DNA of 64,000 nucleotides, taken from the NCBI RefSeq assembly GCF_045062745.1, contig NZ_JBJGED010000007.1:237756-301755 (forward strand). Direction: 5' to 3'. Below, piece by piece: positions 59,678 through 64,000 of the stretch. The notes under the pieces are model-generated. The model did not search any database, was not told where the DNA came from, and was given only the letters and a program-made list of their open reading frames with translations. Made by a program: the position numbers and the translations under genes. The stretch comes from Paenibacillus_AA sp045062745 (GTDB lineage Bacteria > Bacillota > Bacilli > Paenibacillales > NBRC-103111). Numbering within the stretch: the stretch's first letter is position 1; each line of letters starts with the position of its first letter.

Positions 59678-60259
59678 ATGCGTGACCATTTTCACAATTA
59701 TTGGGCAAAGCCGTTACCGCAGATGGAATCCGTATCGGTATTGGCCCGCGCCGGTGCCAACCCAACAAGGACACTCGTTGCGATTGCCTTTCTAAGTGCA
59801 CTATCCGCATTATTCCAATCGGCGGGAGGCTTTTTACCAGGGCCGGGTTACTTGCTTAGCCCGCTATCGACCGCTCCGGTAGTATTGGCGACGCTCATTT
59901 CATTACGCTCGGGATTTGCCGCCTATGCGCTTAGCATGGTGTTACTGCTCCTCATTCAACCAAGCGAATTATTCGTCTTTCCGTTTACAACGGGATTGCT
60001 CGGGCTGGCATTAGGTTTCAGCATTGCTCGCTCCAGCAATCGCATTCAGGTTGTCTTGCTATCCGCTTTTGTATTATGGGCAGGAATTGCGCTGCTGTTA
60101 TACGCTTTTCGGTTTCCACTGCTCGGCCCCTCGGTTGCCCAGAGCTGGGATATCGCTACAGCAGCGTATATCTTTCTATTTTGTTTGCTTTATAGCGCAT
60201 TATGGACGGAAATCAGCCTCCGAGTATTAACGAGATTAAGAAAATCCGTACACGGATAA
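59678..60259 (+). CDS. probable ECF substrate-specific (S) component, substrate unknown
   Basis: The 193-residue protein is very hydrophobic with five or six predicted helices. After a polar N-terminal 30 residues comes TRTLVAIAFLSALSALFQSAGG, a small-residue-rich helix of the kind S components use to dock on EcfT, followed by LPGPGYLLSPLSTAPVVLATL. Size and operon position (last gene after EcfA1-EcfA2-EcfT) support an S component. I do not recognise it as ThiT, BioY, RibU, FolT, PanT or CbiM. ATG 59678 has GAAGGGAG upstream; the frame starts at 59651 without a site. Confidence 0.7.
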   Translation: MRDHFHNYWAKPLPQMESVSVLARAGANPTRTLVAIAFLSALSALFQSAGGFLPGPGYLLSPLSTAPVVLATLISLRSGFAAYALSMVLLLLIQPSELFVFPFTTGLLGLALGFSIARSSNRIQVVLLSAFVLWAGIALLLYAFRFPLLGPSVAQSWDIATAAYIFLFCLLYSALWTEISLRVLTRLRKSVHG

Positions 60260-60267
60260 TAAAAACG

Positions 60268-60302
60268 AAACGGCTCTGTAGCCCTGCACAGGGCCGTTTT
60301 TA
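60268..60302. terminator. Bidirectional terminator between ECF and germination operons
   Basis: AAACGGC-CTGT and ACAG-GCCGTTT form the stem. T-rich tails follow in both directions (TTTTTAC on plus, CGTTTTTATT on minus). It lies between two convergent operons. Confidence 0.8.
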
Positions 60303-60379
60303 CGTTTTGGGTCTTTTGCAACTCATGCAAAGGAGTGGTATTCGTGAAATCCCGCCGGCAGGTTGAAGTCGTATCGGCT

Positions 60380-61498
60380 TCAATCTTGGCGCCCCCGCTC
60401 GAGCCTCACCTGCCGAAGCTTGGCCAAGCCTAACAGCACGATAGGCATGCCGATATAGTAAAACGGCAAGATGAACGGGATCGCTATGTTCTGAGGGAAC
60501 TGCACCGAGCTCTGGATGAAATCCCGCGGGATATAAGCGAGCCCGAGCGCGAGCGGCGCGATGATCCAGAGCGATCGCTTCCATCGCCTAACCCCCAGCA
60601 ACTGGGATGTGCCATAGGCGCTGACGAACAAATAGAGCGAGATCTTGATGAACACCCCGGAAATCCATAAGGCGACTACGATGGCATCCAGATTCTGAAA
60701 CGAATCGGTATAAGAAATATATCGTACGAGCTGAAAGTAGGGGTACGTCGATCCAGCCGCCCTCGCGGCGGAAATGACGCCGACGATAAGCAATGTGGCC
60801 GCGCCGACCAAGAGCCCGGCTATCCCGACGCCCAGGATGGCGGGCCGAACGCCTGTGGCCGGCTTGGCGACAAAGCGGAACAAGAAGATCAGCATGACGC
60901 AGTCCCCGAGGAACGTTCCGGTCGGCAGGGAGCCATGGATCAAGGTCATCCAGCCGGTATCCTGATATACGGGCTGCAGATTGCGCAGATCGAAGTCTCT
61001 TAGGCTGAGCAAGATCGGAACGGCGATGCCAAGCAGGATAAACGGTCCGAAGATTTGGCTGCAGCGGGCGATCGTCACGAGCCCGCTATGGACGGCATAG
61101 ACCGCCACAAACAGCATGCCGAGCATCGGAACGGTCATTGGCGTCTTGAGCAGCGCCGACCCGACGATCAGCTCCGAATATTGGCGCAGAATGATAGCCA
61201 GGACCGAATACCATTGGACCAAATACAAGACAATGAGCGCATTCCCGAGCCAGGACCCGAGCAAGCTGCGGGCATAGTCCACAAGCGTCATTCCGGGCAT
61301 AAGCAGGCTGATCCTGGAGCACACCCAGGCGACGAACATGCCGATCAATCCGGCGAGGACGCTCGACATCCAAGCGTCCTGCCTCGAGATTAGGATCATC
61401 GGATTAATCGTCAGGAGGACCGTCATCCCGACTTGCATCGTCGAGATCAGCCAGAACAATTGCTTGCCGGTGATCGCCATCGAATCCGACTCCCGCAT
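60380..61498 (-). CDS. GerAB-family spore germination permease (second copy in operon)
   Basis: The 372-residue protein has about ten membrane helices and the Spore_permease/AAAP layout: an N-terminal ITGKQLFWLISTMQVGMTVLL, YARSLLGSWLGNALIVLYLV and a late KISLYLFVSAYGTSQLLG. GerAB-type subunits form part of the germinant receptor in the spore inner membrane and determine germinant response. It is the last gene of the minus-strand ger operon and a second B-type subunit besides that at 62946. AAGGAGAG precedes the ATG at 61496-61498. Confidence 0.92.
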   Translation of the reverse strand: MRESDSMAITGKQLFWLISTMQVGMTVLLTINPMILISRQDAWMSSVLAGLIGMFVAWVCSRISLLMPGMTLVDYARSLLGSWLGNALIVLYLVQWYSVLAIILRQYSELIVGSALLKTPMTVPMLGMLFVAVYAVHSGLVTIARCSQIFGPFILLGIAVPILLSLRDFDLRNLQPVYQDTGWMTLIHGSLPTGTFLGDCVMLIFLFRFVAKPATGVRPAILGVGIAGLLVGAATLLIVGVISAARAAGSTYPYFQLVRYISYTDSFQNLDAIVVALWISGVFIKISLYLFVSAYGTSQLLGVRRWKRSLWIIAPLALGLAYIPRDFIQSSVQFPQNIAIPFILPFYYIGMPIVLLGLAKLRQVRLERGRQD

Positions 61499-61519
61499 TG
61501 GTACACTCTCCTTCTCACT

Positions 61520-61744
61520 TCACTGAATCAAGGTGCCGAGCCGCCCGAACACCTTGTTCACAAGCTGGGTCGGTCCCGGCAATTCGGGATCCAGCATCAA
61601 TGCCGCGGCCAGCAGAAAGCTCAAAAGCAGAATAACCACCCAGGCCGCCTTTTCCCGCATCGGAGCCCGTCTCACTTGTATCCAGTGGGTTACCGCTATG
61701 AGCAAGCTGAGTCCCATCCATATCGCGATCGACTTCCATGTCAT
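61520..61744 (-). CDS. small two-helix membrane protein in the ger operon
   Basis: The 74-residue protein has two predicted transmembrane helices (about 5-22 and 35-52) separated by a basic loop (IQVRRAPMREKA). The start overlaps the stop of the GerC-type gene (ATGA at 61741-61744), and the second GerAB-type gene follows after 21 bases. Similar small membrane proteins (GerD-like position, sometimes called the D subunit) are encoded in some Bacillus and Paenibacillus ger operons and modulate receptor function. No family name can be assigned from the sequence. Confidence 0.75.
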   Translation of the reverse strand: MTWKSIAIWMGLSLLIAVTHWIQVRRAPMREKAAWVVILLLSFLLAAALMLDPELPGPTQLVNKVFGRLGTLIQ

Positions 61745-62949
61745 GACGGAGTTTGTTCCTTGACAAGGTCCGACTTAATATTAGAACTCCCGGGACGGAG
61801 CAATTTGGTATCGGACTCGATGCGGACCTCCATCTGCGGGAACAGCATTTCCCATTCGTCCTTGCGCTTCTTCCAGGCTTGCGGATATTTCCGGTGAAAC
61901 TCGCCCGCGAAATCGAAAATGTCCGTCTTCCATTTTTTCTGAGCCAGCTCTAACGCCTGCCGCACCCGACTTTCGATCTCCTGGTTAGCTGCCTCCTCGA
62001 CGTCGTGAATCGCCGTGTTGTCGGTGGCGAGATCCAGCTTCGTGCCATTCTGCAGCGCATCATACTCGGACTTGATCTTGACCGTCATACTCCACTTTCC
62101 ATCTTGAATGACCGGTTTAAGCTTCGTACTGCTCCTCACCATCCGCAGCGATACGTTGCCGGGCACGTCAGCCGGCTTTACCGTAATGACCGCATCCCGA
62201 ATCTCATCCCGTATCCAAAGCACGCCTCTCGACGCCGTATCGTTCAGCACGCCCGCCAGCTTGTCTTTGTGAAATACCGCCGTTCCGACTGTATAATCGG
62301 ACGACTTTGTCGATTGCTGATTGAGCGGAAGGAGCTCCCGAAGCCAAGGCATAGCCGCCGCATTCGTATCGCCGGTCAGCATTTTGCCGAATTCGGCCAG
62401 TGTCACGCTGAGCGACACTTTGCTCTTCGACATCTCCCTTAACACTTCGGCCGTTGTACGCTCCAAGATGGAATGCACTTCCAGTATGCGCTTGGCCTCC
62501 CCCTCGACGGTGTAGAGGTACGCCCTCTCCCGAGGCTGCGGCGCCCGCATAAGGAAGTCGATGTCATCCTCGATCCCGTTTCGAGCCGCTTTTTCTCCGA
62601 ACAGGAAGATCTCCGAATGTCCCCAGAAAATTTTGCGGGGCATTTTTTCTTGCATATGGGAAATCGCCTCGGCTATGTTCGTCCCCGTGGCCGAGATGGT
62701 ATAAGTGATTTGACTGCCGCCGGTCTGCTTCTGGGACCCGCTCAGGCCGCCGCCGCCGGTGCCTTGCGGGATGAAGATTTGGATCGTCAGTTCAATCTGT
62801 GTATCGTCTACTTGGTCGATCGCCGCCCCGGTTACCAACGCCAGATCGTTCACCTCCGTACGGTCCCAGCATCCGGCTATGAGGAGGAGAGGCCCTGCCG
62901 CAACCAGGAGAATAAGCCGTCTGCCCCAACGCGCAAGCGTTCCGCTCAT
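61741..62949 (-). CDS. Ger(x)C-family spore germination lipoprotein (GerAC type)
   Basis: The 402-residue protein has a lipoprotein signal (LIAGCWDRTEVNDLA, cysteine at about residue 27), the hallmark opening of GerAC/GerBC proteins. Further family blocks are PRKIFWGHSEIFLFGEKAARNG, DFLMRAPQPRERAYLYTVEGEA and a C-terminal EIESRVRQALELAQKKWKTDIFDFAGEFHRKYP split across helices. It is the lipid-anchored C subunit of a germinant receptor. ATG 62947-62949 has AAGGAGG upstream and overlaps the stop of the preceding gene; the open frame extends further but only over that gene. Confidence 0.93.
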   Translation of the reverse strand: MSGTLARWGRRLILLVAAGPLLLIAGCWDRTEVNDLALVTGAAIDQVDDTQIELTIQIFIPQGTGGGGLSGSQKQTGGSQITYTISATGTNIAEAISHMQEKMPRKIFWGHSEIFLFGEKAARNGIEDDIDFLMRAPQPRERAYLYTVEGEAKRILEVHSILERTTAEVLREMSKSKVSLSVTLAEFGKMLTGDTNAAAMPWLRELLPLNQQSTKSSDYTVGTAVFHKDKLAGVLNDTASRGVLWIRDEIRDAVITVKPADVPGNVSLRMVRSSTKLKPVIQDGKWSMTVKIKSEYDALQNGTKLDLATDNTAIHDVEEAANQEIESRVRQALELAQKKWKTDIFDFAGEFHRKYPQAWKKRKDEWEMLFPQMEVRIESDTKLLRPGSSNIKSDLVKEQTPS

Positions 62950-64000
62950 GCAGTGCGCCTCCTTCTGGCCATCGCGATCAACAGCAGGAGAATAGGGACG
63001 AGAAGCTGCATGAGCAGCGCATAGAACGGGACGGTGGATTCCAGCAGGTGCGTCAATCCCTGCAGATTGGTGGAAACCCAAATGCTGCAAAGCACCCCGA
63101 GCACCCCGAGGGGAATGATCAATACCCGATAGCTGGCAAGCCGCAGCCATTGTGCCGTGCCGAGGGTAAGCACATAGTACAAGGTAGCCACTTTGACGAA
63201 GATCCCGATCAACCAAATGGCCATCAAGAGCGCTTCCACATGCTGAAAGAAATCCGCCAGAGAGATGTAGCGAATCGCAATGAGAAACGGATATTGTACC
63301 CGCCCGATCTTCGAGCCGAACACGAGCTGGACGGAAATATTGATTACGATAAGAGTAGACAGCACGAAGCCCACACTGAGCATGCCCCATCTCAGCGCAT
63401 GCTCTTTACGCGATAAATACGGGAGCAGGAAGCCTAACACGAAAAACTGCGAGAACCACGACGCGGGTGTGATCGAGCCGAGCAGCGGCTGCCGGATCCC
63501 ATTCTCCAGGAAAGGCAGTAAATGATGAGATCTCATGTCGGGAATCATGAACAAGACTAATACCACAATCATACTGATCGCAATCGGAACGAGCAGCTGG
63601 GCGCTCTTGGCCAGTACTTCGAGCCCCATATAGAGGGCATAGGCGCAGACGGCGACGAGGCAGACGATCATGACGAGCAGCGGCGTCTCGATGAAGAATT
63701 GGCCGACGAGGAATTCACCGTATTCCCGCAGGACGATGCCGAGAGAGTACAGGAGCGAGATGAGATAGACGAGCCCAAGCGTTTGCCCTAACCAGCGTCC
63801 CAGGATATGCGGGCAATATTCGATGAATGTCAACTGCGGATATGTGGCATGCAGACGTACCATGACATATACGGTGAGGAACCCGATCATGGAAGCGAAG
63901 AACGGAACCATCCATGTGTCTGTCCCCGCGATTCTCATCGTAACGGCGGGTACATAGAGCGCGGCCGTGGCCAATATCGTCGGGTGCATGATGATCGTCA
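62946..64000 (-). CDS. GerAB-family spore germination permease (5' end outside window)
   Basis: At least 351 residues are visible and the frame is open to the window edge (a further TII precedes the ATG at 63987-63989), so the true start lies beyond 64000. The protein is an AAAP/Spore_permease member with about ten helices (TDTWMVPFFASMIGFLTVYVM, EYCPHILGRWLGQTLGLVYL, KVATLYYVLTLGTAQWLRL). It is the B subunit of the germinant receptor whose C subunit follows with an ATGA overlap. An A-subunit gene is expected just outside the window. Confidence 0.92.
   Translation of the reverse strand, partial: TIIMHPTILATAALYVPAVTMRIAGTDTWMVPFFASMIGFLTVYVMVRLHATYPQLTFIEYCPHILGRWLGQTLGLVYLISLLYSLGIVLREYGEFLVGQFFIETPLLVMIVCLVAVCAYALYMGLEVLAKSAQLLVPIAISMIVVLVLFMIPDMRSHHLLPFLENGIRQPLLGSITPASWFSQFFVLGFLLPYLSRKEHALRWGMLSVGFVLSTLIVINISVQLVFGSKIGRVQYPFLIAIRYISLADFFQHVEALLMAIWLIGIFVKVATLYYVLTLGTAQWLRLASYRVLIIPLGVLGVLCSIWVSTNLQGLTHLLESTVPFYALLMQLLVPILLLLIAMARRRRTA

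Overview
The window is 64 kb of a moderately GC-rich genome with strong AGGAGG-type ribosome binding sites. It has LplB/LplC/YesM/YesN-type sugar systems, a gerA-type spore germination operon, an energy-coupling factor (ECF) vitamin transporter and many secreted polysaccharide enzymes. Together these point to an endospore-forming Bacillota, most likely Paenibacillus or a close relative. That assignment rests on gene content only; there is no rRNA or other marker gene in the window. I saw no tRNA, rRNA, CRISPR array, intact insertion sequence or prophage.

Layout. 1-5.4 kb: the end of a ComEC-like hydrolase translationally coupled to a Tat-exported beta-helix protein, a stand-alone LigD-type polymerase domain, an alpha/beta hydrolase, a small membrane protein and a GTP cyclohydrolase II homologue. 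5.4-16.9 kb: a 1398-residue secreted Ig-like/beta-propeller protein, a cytoplasmic GntR-solute-binding-protein fusion, a LytS/LytTR two-component pair next to a CstA-family carrier (probable pyruvate module), and an aminoglycoside-phosphotransferase-like kinase. 16.9-22.5 kb: a secreted GH44 glucanase with CBM3 and FN3 modules, divergent from an unusual regulator that fuses an ArsR-like winged helix to a GyrB-type ATP-binding domain, then an Rpn-family nuclease. 22.9-30.6 kb: a lactonase-type amidohydrolase, a glycerophosphodiesterase, and a minus-strand set of membrane AraC regulator, two permeases and a binding protein.

30.7-52.1 kb is a rhamnogalacturonan/pectin utilisation island. It holds a YesM/YesN two-component system with binding protein and two permeases, then a second LplB/LplC/binding-protein set with its own membrane AraC regulator. 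A catabolic operon follows: PL26 YetA-like lyase, YesU-like DUF1961 protein, PL11-like propeller protein, GH51 arabinofuranosidase, a small zinc-ribbon protein and an SGNH acetylesterase. Except for the secreted proteins near the left, these enzymes lack signal peptides, so oligosaccharides are probably imported and finished inside the cell. None of the three sugar transporters has its own ATPase gene; a shared MsmX-type ATPase encoded elsewhere is expected.

52.2-64 kb: a SulP anion carrier with an ArsR regulator and operator, a sugar isomerase-like gene, a GH29 fucosidase broken by a frameshift and followed by a decayed GntR gene, a complete ECF transporter operon with an unassigned substrate subunit, and the distal part of a gerA-type germination operon with two GerAB-type permeases running off the right edge.

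The most unusual items are the winged-helix/GyrB-ATPase regulator, in which the catalytic glutamate appears to be replaced, with its array of TTACGT boxes shared with the GH44 gene; and a GTCCGATTGT box that overlaps the -35 element at two promoters flanking a membrane AraC regulator, with identical 19-base spacing to the -10 in both.
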